In this document: piece by piece, positions 24,401-33,668 of the stretch
Position numbering within the stretch: the first letter of the stretch is position 1
Layout: every line of letters starts with the position of its first letter
Notes under the pieces: generated by a model
Seen by the model: the letters and a program-made list of their open reading frames with translations, nothing else
What the model was told of the DNA's origin: nothing
Databases searched by the model: none
Origin: Panagrolaimus kolymaensis
Lineage: Eukaryota > Nematoda > Chromadorea > Rhabditida > Panagrolaimidae
Reading direction: 5' to 3'
NCBI GenBank assembly: GCA_028622995.1
Contig: JAJQJQ010000010.1
Location: 5,146,001 to 5,210,000 of the forward strand
Length of the DNA: 64,000 nt
Translations under genes and position numbers: made by a program

Positions 24401-24491
24401 TGGATGTGAAGGTGAAGGAATAGATGCTGCATGGCTTTATAAAAAAACTTCAGAAATTGTAAAACGTGATGACGATTATTCAAATGCTTAG
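21447..24491 (+). CDS. FAM173-type protein-lysine methyltransferase (ANTKMT/ATPSCKMT-like), host of a nested gene
   Basis: SAM-dependent methyltransferase of the FAM173 family, whose human members methylate Lys in mitochondrial ADP/ATP carrier or ATP synthase c subunit. Exons: 21447-21665, 24061-24249, 24303-24491 (198 residues, all phase 0). Exon 1 encodes a short membrane-like N-terminus (GGALAAGVVGGSAIGISVM) and the SAM-binding motif IDLGSGDGRVV at its end. Exon 2 continues with VGVELNLPLVIYSKYSARR (motif II acidic residue). Exon 3 ends with RWKLLGCEGEGIDAAWLYK, matching the family's VVGEGLDRVW region. The ATG follows TTTCAGATC. Intron 1 (21666-24060, 2395 nt) contains the whole XPR1-like gene on the same strand. 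Confidence 0.85.
21723..23879 (+). CDS. XPR1/PHO1/SYG1-family phosphate exporter, intronless and nested in an intron
   Basis: Multi-spanning plasma-membrane phosphate exporter with an N-terminal SPX domain that senses inositol pyrophosphates and a C-terminal EXS domain. One uninterrupted frame of 718 residues. SPX: MKFGEQLASHLTPEWRKQYI at the start, with the conserved Lys-rich helix around GTGFRKILKKHDK. Several TM helices follow from about residue 240. EXS shows RFFQCLRRYRDTRRAHPHLV, then GKYSTTYL, and EVFRRFIWNYLRLENEH. It has no introns although nearby genes are cut about every 150-300 bp, and it lies wholly inside intron 1 of the methyltransferase gene. An acceptor-like GTGTTTTAG ends at 21702, 20 nt before the ATG, and might serve spliced-leader addition. 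Retrocopy origin is an inference. Confidence 0.95.
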   Translation: MKFGEQLASHLTPEWRKQYIRYEELKSMLYNMMLEAPAEEESREQYISQMDETFFAEMEKELTKINLFFGQKIAEAQGKFHELNSELQIFKEMLDNRQSVTTGATGLRNRLTATLSTNNKIPKEHTKTAQQLKLAFSEFYLSLVLVQNFQQLNGTGFRKILKKHDKMMMNEQGLDWRINRVEKSTFFLNRDIESLISNVETSVINDLEGGNRQAGMKRLKVPPLSEKQHAGTTFALGLFLGIFIVLALAIILTYFGFNVRPNEPKWVAVRLFRGFFLFLLSVFLCGLNMYGWTTAGVNHVLIFEIDPRHHLTYQSVMQIAAFMFMLWATAVLGYLYAHTLGVSPFVFPLALMILFLVILFNPLKKPEFIFQRSSRFWLIKHCLNCFTAPFHFVTFTDFWLGDQMNSLGTVFLDFQYFVCFYTTEVDYSNFSFNVRTMNVTEGPIPYGYVDLSTGNDTCMNSTSIRAFVTIIPASVRFFQCLRRYRDTRRAHPHLVNAGKYSTTYLVVLTHSLNRWATASNPTETSIFFYLWVASYILSFTYTFLWDVFMDWGLIDPRAPKEAPFLREEMIYGTKWFYYFGIVEDFVLRLSWVMNVSLGEAWLLNGDMLTCLMSPLEVFRRFIWNYLRLENEHVNNCGQFRAVRDISVKPIRKGDLESLLIKIDQPDGVTHRGLDLRERVKKQKKSKREQRQLLKRNRLAKIVLPSRPSASNVLVETRH

Positions 24492-24935
24492 CATATGTTT
24501 TAGATAGTTTTTTATTATTGTTGTTTTTTTAGTTACGTAATAGAAATAAATTTTTTTTATCATACGTTGTTGTTGCTTTTTTTAATTAGCGTTCATCCGC
24601 TTGCATTATTTTGTTTGAATATGAGGAAGCTAAATGGTAAAATGTGTTTCATAACAACCAATTAACTGCTTCACGATTTAGCAATCAAAACAAGCCTCAT
24701 ATTGTTTATTGGATTTAGACAGACTCAAGGTGTAAACTAAAAAAACATTCATAAATTTAGTGAGCTCCGGCACCCTTTATAAATGCTTTTTTGTATGCAT
24801 TTTTTTACACCTATTATAAAGCGCTAGGTCACCAAATTTAAGGGTAAACAAATAAAAAATTGATAATTAAAGGAGAAAGCTATGGAAAGTCTCTCATTCA
24901 AATATTTTTACAGTTGCTGCTGCCTTTTATAAAAA
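24492..24935. other. Intergenic with an imperfect inverted repeat
   Basis: AT-rich. Arms near 24757-24790 (AAATTTAGTGAGCTCCGGC) and 24810-24843 (reverse-complement resemblance, TAGGTCACCAAATTTA) form an imperfect hairpin with TATAAA in each arm. No coding sequence. Confidence 0.35.
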
Positions 24936-25403
24936 ATGTTAGTTCCACGGATAAGTAATCTAATTTCTCAACGAACCCGTGCAACTTATCATCAACAAAA
25001 GAGATCATGGGTACCGAAATTTGTAAGGTTTGTTAACAAAATATGTTCGTTTATTCTGAGTTTTATCCATCCAATTATTTTAGACGCTTCATGTTGCAAT
25101 ATCCTGCATGGCCATTTTATGCAACTCTTGGAGTTTGTCTTTCTGGATTTGTTGCTCCTTATGTAAATTTCATTTATAAAGCTTGCACTCTCAGTCGAGA
25201 AGAATTTTTTATTTATCGTGAAAATTATAATAAAATTCAACGTGAAAGAGCAAAGCATGGTAGATAAACGTTTTCTCATTTTTAAAAAACAAAGCTTTAA
25301 CTTTTCAGGAACAAATTTGTGGTTTCCATTTTACAATAAAAATGTTGCAAATGATCCTCCATTTGCTGTACCTATTGAAGCCGAAGAATCAGACACACAG
25401 TAA
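24936..25403 (+). CDS. Small single-pass membrane protein, unrecognised (mitochondrial-like)
   Basis: Exons: 24936-25027, 25084-25259, 25309-25403 (120 residues). The donor AG|GTTTGT at 25028 was preferred over the more obvious GTAAGG because it keeps phase (KFVRRFMLQYPAWPF). The N-terminus is Arg-rich without acids (MLVPRISNLISQRTRATY), as in mitochondrial import signals. A single hydrophobic helix, ATLGVCLSGFVAPYV, is followed by a charged helix (REEFFIYRENYNKIQRERAKH) and an aromatic tail (NLWFPFYNKN). Size and layout resemble accessory subunits of respiratory complexes, but I cannot assign a family. Confidence 0.65.
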
Positions 25404-26137
25404 TATTGTAGTTTGATTATTATATCTGTAGAGCATAATATTATTTTATTTGCATTTATAAAAGTAATAAAGATTAGTTTTCCTTGAAAATTTATTTATC
25501 AAAAGGCACCTTGTTAAAACATTTAAAAAAAACTAGTAACAATGGAAATGCTCCATATTGCTGCTACTGCTACTATTACTACTCGGTTTTCATTTTCACG
25601 TGCTTTTTTTCAAACAAAAAAAAGAAAGAAAAGAAAGAAGTCAAGCTTTCTTTCTTTTTTTTATATTTTATTCAACAAAAAAATGTGCTCTCATTTTTTG
25701 CTTTAGTCTCTTTTTTCTTTTTCTTTTGCCCCTTCGTCTATTTTTCTCTCCTTTTATTCATTCCCATTTCTTTCACAACCTTCCCGGCCTCTTTCTCATT
25801 CAATGGTCTTTTATTTTTCGTTCAATATTCTGTCACTCTCCCCCTTCCCTACTTCCAATGCACGCTATAACAACAATTATATTTTGTTGGTTCCTTTCTT
25901 TTTTTGCTTTTAGAGCTGCCTCAGTAGTGTCTATTCATTTCTTGTTCTGTCCGTCTCCTCTTTTTTTCGTTGCACTTTTTCATCTTTTTTCAATAAAATG
26001 AAAGAAGGAAAAAGAAAAAAAAACTTTTCACTACTATGTCGTTTGCTCTGCTGCATTCACAACCAAAATGCATAGTATTTTCTTGAAGCTATCAAACCAG
26101 TGGATCCACATATCCTAATAGAATAAGAGAATGCTAT

Positions 26138-26162
26138 CGGCCCGGCACTTCGTGCCGGACCT
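26138..26162. repeat. Short GC-rich hairpin
   Basis: CCCGGCACTTCGTGCCGG is a near-perfect palindrome with a TTCG-type centre, GC-rich in an AT-rich setting. It lies just upstream of the GATCCA repeat and might be part of the same element. It could fold in RNA or DNA. Confidence 0.55.
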
Positions 26163-26227
26163 CAGCCTTCGTTCATTTTGTTGGGATTTGTGGTATATCG
26201 TGATAATATGGTGCTCTATCGAAATCC

Positions 26228-26412
26228 ACCCAAAGATCCATCCACCCGAACCCATAACATTTAAAAGATCCATCAAAATCCAACTGTAGATCCCCAAAGA
26301 TCCATCCACCCGAAATCAACAAAGATCTATCCACCCAAGGATCCATTAAAATCGAACTAAAATAGTTAAAAGATCCATGAAAATTCACCCAAAACAGTTT
26401 AAAGATCCACGG
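26228..26412. repeat. Degenerate GATCCA/CCACCC tandem repeat
   Basis: Ten or so copies of GATCCA or a variant, several extended as AGATCCATCCACCC, spaced irregularly with AAAA-rich linkers. No coding meaning is visible: the open frames on the minus strand simply repeat Trp/Ile/Asp. It may be the inside of a decayed transposable element. Confidence 0.6.
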
Positions 26413-26664
26413 AAAATAGTAATAGTCTCAGAAAATATCAAATTTATGCAAATTTTTTCATTGATACCTCACCAAAACATTTTAAAAATTGTTAAAAAAC
26501 ATTTACAAATGATTCCTTAATGTTTTATAGATAAATGGTGTAAAAAAGTAGAAAATATGATAATTTTCCATATTTATGCATATTTTAAATGCTCAAAAAT
26601 TTGCATAAATTATTTTAATAATATTCCCTTTCATTTCATAGTTAAACATATTCAAATTGTTTTT

Positions 26665-26745
26665 AATCACTTCTTCGGATTCGAACTTTCTTACTTTCTT
26701 GCTTTTGGCAGTCCCTGGCCTTCACCATTGCGCCAAAGAGACAAA
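26665..26745 (-). other. tRNA-derived sequence or SINE-like Pol III boxes (tentative)
   Basis: Read on the minus strand, TGGCGCAATGG (A-box-like) and then GTTCGAATCC (exact B-box) occur about 47 bp apart, with the intervening sequence GGACTGCCAAAAGC recalling a tRNA-Leu/Ser arm. The acceptor and T-arm stems do not pair, so this is not a working tRNA gene. It may be a tRNA pseudogene or a SINE head. Confidence 0.35.
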
Positions 26746-27424
26746 GGGAAAAGCGCAGGTTGCAAAAAAATTTTGCCGAAAGTTTTGAAAAAAAAAATTG
26801 TACCTCCAAATATCAACATTCATAGACTTTTTTTTTTCCACAGAAGCTTTTATTGAAATTCTAAAAGGAAAATCAGATTCGCTATATATTGATACAGGTA
26901 ATGTCCTAGTTTCAGCTATATTCCAATAGCTGGAAAAAAAGATTTAGTCAAAAAACCTCTTTTTTGGTCGAAAATTTTTTTATGCTAATTTTTGATAATT
27001 GTTGACTATATAATGATCCCCATACTCTACGGATTCAGAATCTGTGAAAAAAATTAGGTTATATGAAGTTGGAAAAAGCAGGAAGGAAAATAGGCTCTTA
27101 CTTTTTTGTGTAAAGAGAAGTGTCTCATTTTCCCCCCGTTTTTCTTCTATCCCTACTTTTTTTTTCTTCTTCTTTGCCTCTTCGTTTTTTTGGTTAATGT
27201 ACATACTATTTTTTGTATCTCTCCGCTACTTTTTTATGCCTTTAAATTTTTCTTTCAAAACCGTTGCATTTAAAAGTAACAGTATCTCCTTTTACAGCCC
27301 TAAAAAATTAAATCGTGGATTTTTACAATTTTTTCTTATAAAAACTGGCATTTGTGGAAAAAACATTGGAGCAATAAAAATTAACAAAAGCTTTTTTTAG
27401 TTCTTTTTTCTGACTTTGAAACAC

Positions 27425-29406
27425 ATGAAAGTGGCGGCGGCTGCAATGAATCAAAGTATACCGTATTTTGAGCATAGACCTTCAAGTACATCGGCTGAAT
27501 TTGCAACCTCTGATTTCACTGCCTCAGATTCTGCTAATGTTTATTCCACAAGTTCAGGTTCAAGTTATCAAGTATCATCAAATACACCAACGTCCATTTC
27601 AGCCTTTTCTACTGTACGCTTTTTTTTTTTTGATTTATTTCTTAATTTAAAAACCCTATGTTTTTTTAGCAAATCGATATTAAACCCAATTCCTCCAGTT
27701 CATTATCAAATAATACAACAGTGACGGCAGCAATTCCACCAGGATTAAGAGTTTCCACCCCTTTAATATCATCAACAACAATACCTCAACCAGCAACAAC
27801 CATGCAAGTTGTGATTAATCAACCCTCAAATCTTCCAAATGGTAGCCATATTGTTATTACCCCTCAACGTGATGGTGATCAACCCGTTTATGTTCAATAT
27901 GTGGTACCTGCGGACAATTCAGGAAATGCAACCCTTAATTTGGCTGGAACCTTAACCGAAGGTGGGCCAGGTTTAACCCTTACTTCAAATGGAGAATTAG
28001 CTGTGCCATCATCAACTAATGCTACAGTAGCCACAGTTGCAGGTGCACCATTTCAAAAGTGAGTTATTTATTTCTTTGTAAAATATTTTAAAATAACTTT
28101 TGATTAATTAAAGAAAAGACTTTAAAAAAAAGAAACTTTCTTTAGTAATTAATTCTAAAACTCTTTTATACAAACATTTTTTAAACCAAATTTTTGAACA
28201 ATAAAATTATAATTTCTAAAAGTTCAAAAAAAATTTGTAGTTTGTTTCCCATGATATTATGTTACTAATTTTTTTTTCTATCCATTTTATAGAAAACCTT
28301 ACCGTTATTCAAGCAAAAAGAATCGAGAAAATGATTCAGAAAAAGAATTTGTTAAAAAAGCTAAGCAAGCTGAAGCCGCTCGATTACGATATCATAGATT
28401 AAATCCAGACGAAAAGAAAGCATTAAATTTAAAACGAACTCAAGCCCAAAAACGTAAACGTCAAAGAGAAAAAGAAATGGGAGAATTGGAATCAATTTTA
28501 CGTGAAACCAATGATATCATTGACGATCCACAAATAACTGAACAACTTCGAGAAAAAAGAGTGCGAGCAAGATGGGCTGAAGCTGCAAGATCTCGATATC
28601 AAAGAATGTCATCTGAAGAGCGACGAGCACATAATGTTAAGCGAAGAATGCGACAAATAACAGTTAAAAATGAAAAGGGAGAAGTTGTCCAAAATCATGA
28701 TGTGGTTAAAGAAAAAATAAAAGAGCAAAATTGCCGCAAAGCTCTTGCTGCACGAACTCGATATCATCGAATGACTCCAGAAGAAAAAAAACTTTATAAT
28801 CAGCGAAGAACAGAAGCATTTCGTCGTCGTCGACTTGAAGAAGAAGCATTATTAGCTATGCCAATAGGGCGAATAAATGGTGAAGCTCTTGATAGAGCGC
28901 AACAAATTGTTGTTCGTAATGCAAAACGAGCTGAAGCGGCACGATTAAGATATCAAAGGATGACACCCGATGAGCGAAAATCGTATAATCAAAAGCGTTA
29001 TACTCCTAAAAGAAGACGAGAATCACCAAACAAGAAAAGTCAAAATGCCGAAATTAGTCCTTTAATCAAACAAGAGGAAGATGCTTTGACTAGTCTTGAA
29101 CGGGATGTTCTTCGACGAACTCAACAAGCTCAACAAGTTATCAAACAACGTGGCCTTACTTCATCTGCTAATCCAACAATTGTTCCTCCCACTACTATTA
29201 CGGATGCAACTCCAAGAACCATAACTCTTACCCTACCTCATGTTATTCAACCCCAAGGAAAACCAACCGTTATTACCTCAGCATCTCCTGCAATACAATT
29301 CCCTCAAAATGGAACCATCGTTGTACAAGCTGCACCTCAACCGCAAATTATTTCTACTTTTTCTAATGGACAAGAACATTCTAAAATGGATTTCACTCAA
29401 TCTTAA
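27425..29406 (+). CDS. STPR-like basic repeat protein A
   Basis: Putative DNA-binding nuclear protein of 563 residues. Exons: 27425-27613, 27670-28058, 28293-29406. The N-terminal 200 residues are Ser/Thr/Asn/Pro-rich. From about 28360 come four copies of a roughly 23-residue unit, e.g. AEAARLRYHRLNPDEKKA, AEAARSRYQRMSSEERRA, ALAARTRYHRMTPEEKKL and AEAARLRYQRMTPDERKS, each ending N-x-(K/R)R, separated by 30-60 basic residues. The unit has the length and basic, helical style of the STPR repeat of silkworm FMBP-1, though here the copies are spaced, not contiguous. After them ALTSLERDVLRRTQQAQQV is shared with the downstream paralogue. The tail is Thr/Pro/Gln-rich. Family placement is tentative. 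The paralogy with the next gene is plain. Confidence 0.8.
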
Positions 29407-29713
29407 AAAAATAAATGCCACAAATTTTTTTGTTATTACTTTTCTTTGTTTTTAAATTTAAAAAAAAAATATGCAAATTTTGTCATTTTTTTCTCAAGGT
29501 TTTTATTACTATTTTCAGTTTATATTTTAGAGAGAGAAAATAAACTTTAGCTAAAATATTTGGTATTTTTTTTCTTTTTGAACGTTGACATCGTTCTTTT
29601 AATATTTGAAAAAATGCAAAAAAAGAGGCAAAAGAAAATTTGTTTTCATTTTTTTAGCATCATTTTTGAAGCTGCTAGAAGCAAATAAAGGGAGTCGACA
29701 CCACAAAGGCATC
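29407..29713. other. Spacer between the two repeat-protein genes
   Basis: An AATAAA just after the stop (29410) and another near 29540, then AT-rich sequence. G+C rises sharply from about 29690 into the first exon of the next gene. Confidence 0.4.
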
Positions 29714-32146
29714 ATGCATGCAAGAAGGCAGCCGCATAGCCGGCGCGCGCCCACATCGATCGTCGCCGGCACAACAGCCATTGCTTATGACGCCGGAAGT
29801 CATAACAACTCAAACATGAAATATGTAAGCTTATTTTATTTTATTTTTAGTGGAAAAAAATTTAAATATTAATTTTTATAATTATTTTTTTAAAGGTTCG
29901 TCTTGTCACTGCTAATGAACAGGCTTCAACATCATATGCTACCACGGGACGAGCTCCTGTCATGACAACCACTAATTTTCAACAACCCACCACGCAAGAT
30001 TTATTCCCTAATGCTCAAGTCATTACGGGTACCGCAACTGGTGTGGATGGATCCATTGTAGAATATGTTATTGATCCAAGAGATTATGAAGCATCAGGTA
30101 TGCCCCAAACAATGTATGTGGAAGTTATGCCACCAAATATGCATGCACAAGATGATGATGAGCCGCGGCTCAATGAAGAAGAAGTGTTAGCTATTGAAAA
30201 TGGTTATATAAATACAACCCTTGAAACCCCAGTTAAGAAATCACGCTATTCGCGTATGAGTGAAGCCGATCGTGAAAGGTATAATGCAAGAAGGCGACAA
30301 AGAAGGCTTGATAAGAAAACGAAAAAGTTGGAGGAGGATGCTTTAGCAAAAGCAATGGAGGAGCATGCAGCAATCGATGAAGAAGATCAAAAGGTTGGAG
30401 AGGTTAAAATTTTGCCAATGGTAGTTGAACAAAATGTTATTCCAAATATGGAAGCATTACCTGAGTATTTGACAATGCAAGAAATGCCACCATCAGTTGA
30501 AGAAGAAGAAGGAAAACCATCTCGATCTGAAAATGCTCGAAATCGCTATCATGCTATGACGGAGGATGAACGGCGAATTTATAATCAAAAGCGCGCTTCT
30601 GCATTTAGGAAAAAGCGAAAAGAGGAGGAAATTTTGCTTACCACCCCACCAGATGGTTCTTCACCAGGAAGATTGTCACAAGCGCAAGAAATAGTTGATC
30701 GAAATGCTCGTCGTGCAGAAAAAGCCCGTCAAAGATATCAACGAATGACGGTGGAAGAGCGGCGCGAATATAATCATAGGAGAACTTTAGCTAAAAAGGC
30801 TCGACGAATGTCTAAAGGGCAAACACCAGCACGCAACACTACCATTACTACCTCATCGTATCAACAACAACAGCCACCACCACGATCTCAACAAATTCAA
30901 CAACAACATCGGCAACAACAACGCCAACAATCACAATCATCGAATAACCAGTACGTAAATAATTTTGTAAATGGCATGAATTCAAATGTTGTAAATGAAG
31001 AAGCTTTATCCATGCTTGAAAGAGATGTGGTTCGACGAACTCAAGTAGCTCAAATGGCTTTAATGCGACAACGACGTCAAAAACAAAATAAACCTTTTAA
31101 TACCATTGATGATACCATTGAACAAGTTGCAACTTATGGAGCGGCTTTACCGTTAATGGAGCAACCAAAAATTCATAGTAATAATAATAACAATAATCCA
31201 GCGGTAGTTGAAACCATTCAAGAATATGTTGAACCTTCAACTTTACCATTAGTAATTCTTGATCAACATGGAAATCCAGCAAATTTACCTGAAGGAAGCA
31301 TAATTGAAGTTCGTCAAGAACATCCAAATGGACCTCAAACAATTATTATTCATGTAAGTTCCACGTAAAAAAAACAACTTGCTATAACCGAAGCATACTG
31401 TAAGCACATTACAGACTGCACAATCTCTCCTTCCTCCTCCTCCACTAACAGCACAACAACAACAACCACATTCTAATCAACGATATATTCAACAATCTCA
31501 AATATCTCAAAACCAGCACCAACAACAACAACCCCCTCCTATGGTTCAATTTATAACTACTTCATCTACCTCAATGACACCACAACCACAAAATTCATCA
31601 TTATTATTACCTCCTCCTCATCCTCTCTCAAATTATATTATTCCAGTAGAAAATTCTCGACATCAACAACACCAAATTCAATCATCATCAAAATCATCTC
31701 CTCCAACAAGTGATTCAGCAACAACAACCGATCATCAACTTCATCCTAAATCAGAATTATTACGTGCAAGAAGAGCAGCAAGGGCTCGAGAAAGATATCA
31801 TAATATGAGTGAAACAGATCGAAAACAATTTAATGCTCGTCGAGCAGTGGCATTACGCCGGGCTCGAGTTCGCGATGAAGAATTATGTCGATTGGGCGAA
31901 GAAGCAAGGCAAGCAGGAAAAGATTTGGATGATGCCACCAATAAAGCTATTAATGAAGCTCAACACCGGCGTGCTAAACGAGCGGAATCCGCAAGGTTAA
32001 AATATCAAAAAATGTCCGTTGATGAACGACGAATTTATAATGCAAATCGAGATGCAAATAGAAAAGCTAAAAAGAATGATTCTGAATCAGATCAAAAAAA
32101 TGAAGAAAATCCTAATTCTGAAGAAATTATTGTTGATGATGAATAG
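29714..32146 (+). CDS. STPR-like basic repeat protein B, C-terminus ended by a transposon insertion
   Basis: Paralogue of the preceding gene, about 766 residues. Exons: 29714-29824 (start uncertain), 29896-31353, 31415-32146. Two frames that look separate are joined by an intron (CAT|GTAAGT at 31354 to ACAG at 31414) in phase. It has five repeat units: RYSRMSEADRERYN, RYHAMTEDERRIYN, RYQRMTVEERREYN, RYHNMSETDRKQFN and KYQKMSVDERRIYN. It also carries the shared SMLERDVVRRTQVAQM stretch and poly-Gln tracts. The stop TAG at 32144-32146 is formed by the first bases of a hAT-like element; before insertion the frame would have run on for eight residues (PLEFSFDD) to TAA. Probable role: DNA binding, inferred from charge only. 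Confidence 0.8.
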
Positions 32147-32629
32147 GGTGGACCGATCTACCGGTAGATTGAAAAATCGGTAGATCTACCGGTAGATCTA
32201 CCGGTGGATCTACCGGTAGATCTACTGAAATCTACCGCAAGTCCAAAATTCGAAAAGAAAGGGATTTTGAATCAAGGAATACAAAATTAAGGATATAAGG
32301 CTATTTTTGGGCACAAAAATAGGTTTTGCAAACTTTTAAAAAAATTTCAATTTTTCAACAGGGTGGACCAAGCTATTACTTTCCTATCATAAACTCTCCC
32401 CTGTTAAAAAAATTCAAAAATTTTCGGAAATAGAGAAAACATCGTTTTTATGCATTTTAGAACCTGCTAATTCATAACTTTCGCTTAAAAAACTCCGAGA
32501 ACGTCTTTTTTTAAATTTTGGTGGCGCGGTAGATTTCGGTAGATTGGAAAATTTTTTCGGTAGATTTCGGTAGATCTACCGGTAGATCTACCGGTAGAAT
32601 CTACTGGTAGATCTACCCGGTCCACCCTA
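32144..32629. mobile_element. hAT-like non-autonomous element inserted in the repeat-protein B gene
   Basis: Ends are TAGGGTGGACC at 32144 and its perfect reverse complement finishing at 32629. Direct 8-bp copies of ATGATGAA flank it (32136-32143 and 32630-32637), the target-site size of hAT transposons. Length 486 bp, no transposase. Both ends carry runs of AGATCTACCGGT-type palindromic repeats, arranged as large inverted arms (32155-32240 and 32525-32610). A further copy of the GGGTGGACC terminus lies inside at 32361-32369, which suggests nesting or a composite origin. Confidence 0.85.
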
Positions 32630-32637
32630 ATGATGAA

Positions 32638-33668
32638 CCACTTGAATTTTCTTTTGATGATTAAAGAAAATCTGCCGTTGATGTATTTTTTATATATATG
32701 CAAAATCTCTTCCTCCTCCTTCAAATCAATCTCCTCCTCCTTTTTTTTCCTTTTTTTCTCCATGATTAAGTCACAAATATAAATACAATACTTAAGTTCC
32801 ATCATTAAAATTATTTTAAGCTTTTGAGGTTATTAAAACTTTTTTAACTAACTTTTTTAATTGTATCATATCCTTTGTTTCCCGTGCATGATTTTTTTTT
32901 TCTTTCCGTCTCCTTGTACCAACTTTTTTAAATATTTTTTAAATGATGTCTCAACAAAAATAAGTTACAATGATCTCAAACACCCTTTTTTGTAAAAGAT
33001 TACTTTTTTTTAAATAAATTTTTAGAATCTCAGAATATGTACGTAGTCGCTATAGCTCGCTATTATTCTCGTTCCCCTTTATTATTATTTCGATTAATGT
33101 ATAAAATCATTCAAAATATAAATGAATAAAAATGAAATCTCTTCTCTCTTTTTTTTAAATATCTCCCAGGTATTCTTAATTATTAATTTTTTTTTATAAT
33201 TGTCATGTAATTTTTTAAGCCCAATTTTTTTGAATGTTTAACTTCGTAATAAATTTTTTCATTACCGATAATACTGTTTTTGTGACTTTGCAAATTACAC
33301 AAGGAAATTAAAAATACATTGCATCTTTGAAATTCTCTAAATGTTTGATAAATATTTTAAATTTTTGGAAAAGTTTTTATCATCAAAACCATCTATTCTT
33401 GACGCGAAAAAAAGAGGAATGTGTTATGCGTTTTTTTCTCAGCTGATGAAGGATGGTTGGTTGTCGTTGTTAACAATCACCCATATTGAAAAAAAGAGAG
33501 TTTTTTCCGAATTATTTTTCATTTTTTATCAATTGTTATTTCCATTGATTTAATTTTTAAATAATCTTTCCATCATAATATTTACATAGGATTATTTTTT
33601 TTTGGAACTAAGTATTTGTGTAATGATTTATTAAATAATCACGTTTTAAAAAAAGACCAAAAAAGAAT
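32638..33668. other. Intergenic, original 3' flank of gene B to the Q/N-rich gene
   Basis: It starts with the stranded former 3' end of gene B (CCACTTGAATTTTC..., TAA at 32662). The rest is T-rich with several AATAAA-like signals. No coding sequence is supported. Confidence 0.5.

Larger units (their letters stand above)
25404..27424. other. Gene-free region of about 2 kb
   Basis: Pyrimidine-rich low-complexity sequence at 25600-26000 (long open frames there are CT-run artefacts), a GGCCCGGCAC hairpin near 26141-26160, a GATCCA-type degenerate tandem repeat at about 26228-26412, and a tRNA-like Pol III box pair near 26670-26735, listed separately. I see no protein gene. Confidence 0.5.

Noticed and set aside
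25484..26001. Long overlapping open frames on the plus strand rich in Phe, Ser and Cys
   Set aside because: They come from CT/T-run low-complexity DNA in two frames at once, with no domain, no splice context and no start signal.
32485..32805. 106-residue minus-strand open frame
   Set aside because: It crosses the end of the hAT-like element; repeated Asp/Arg/Ser words mirror the AGATCTACC repeats.
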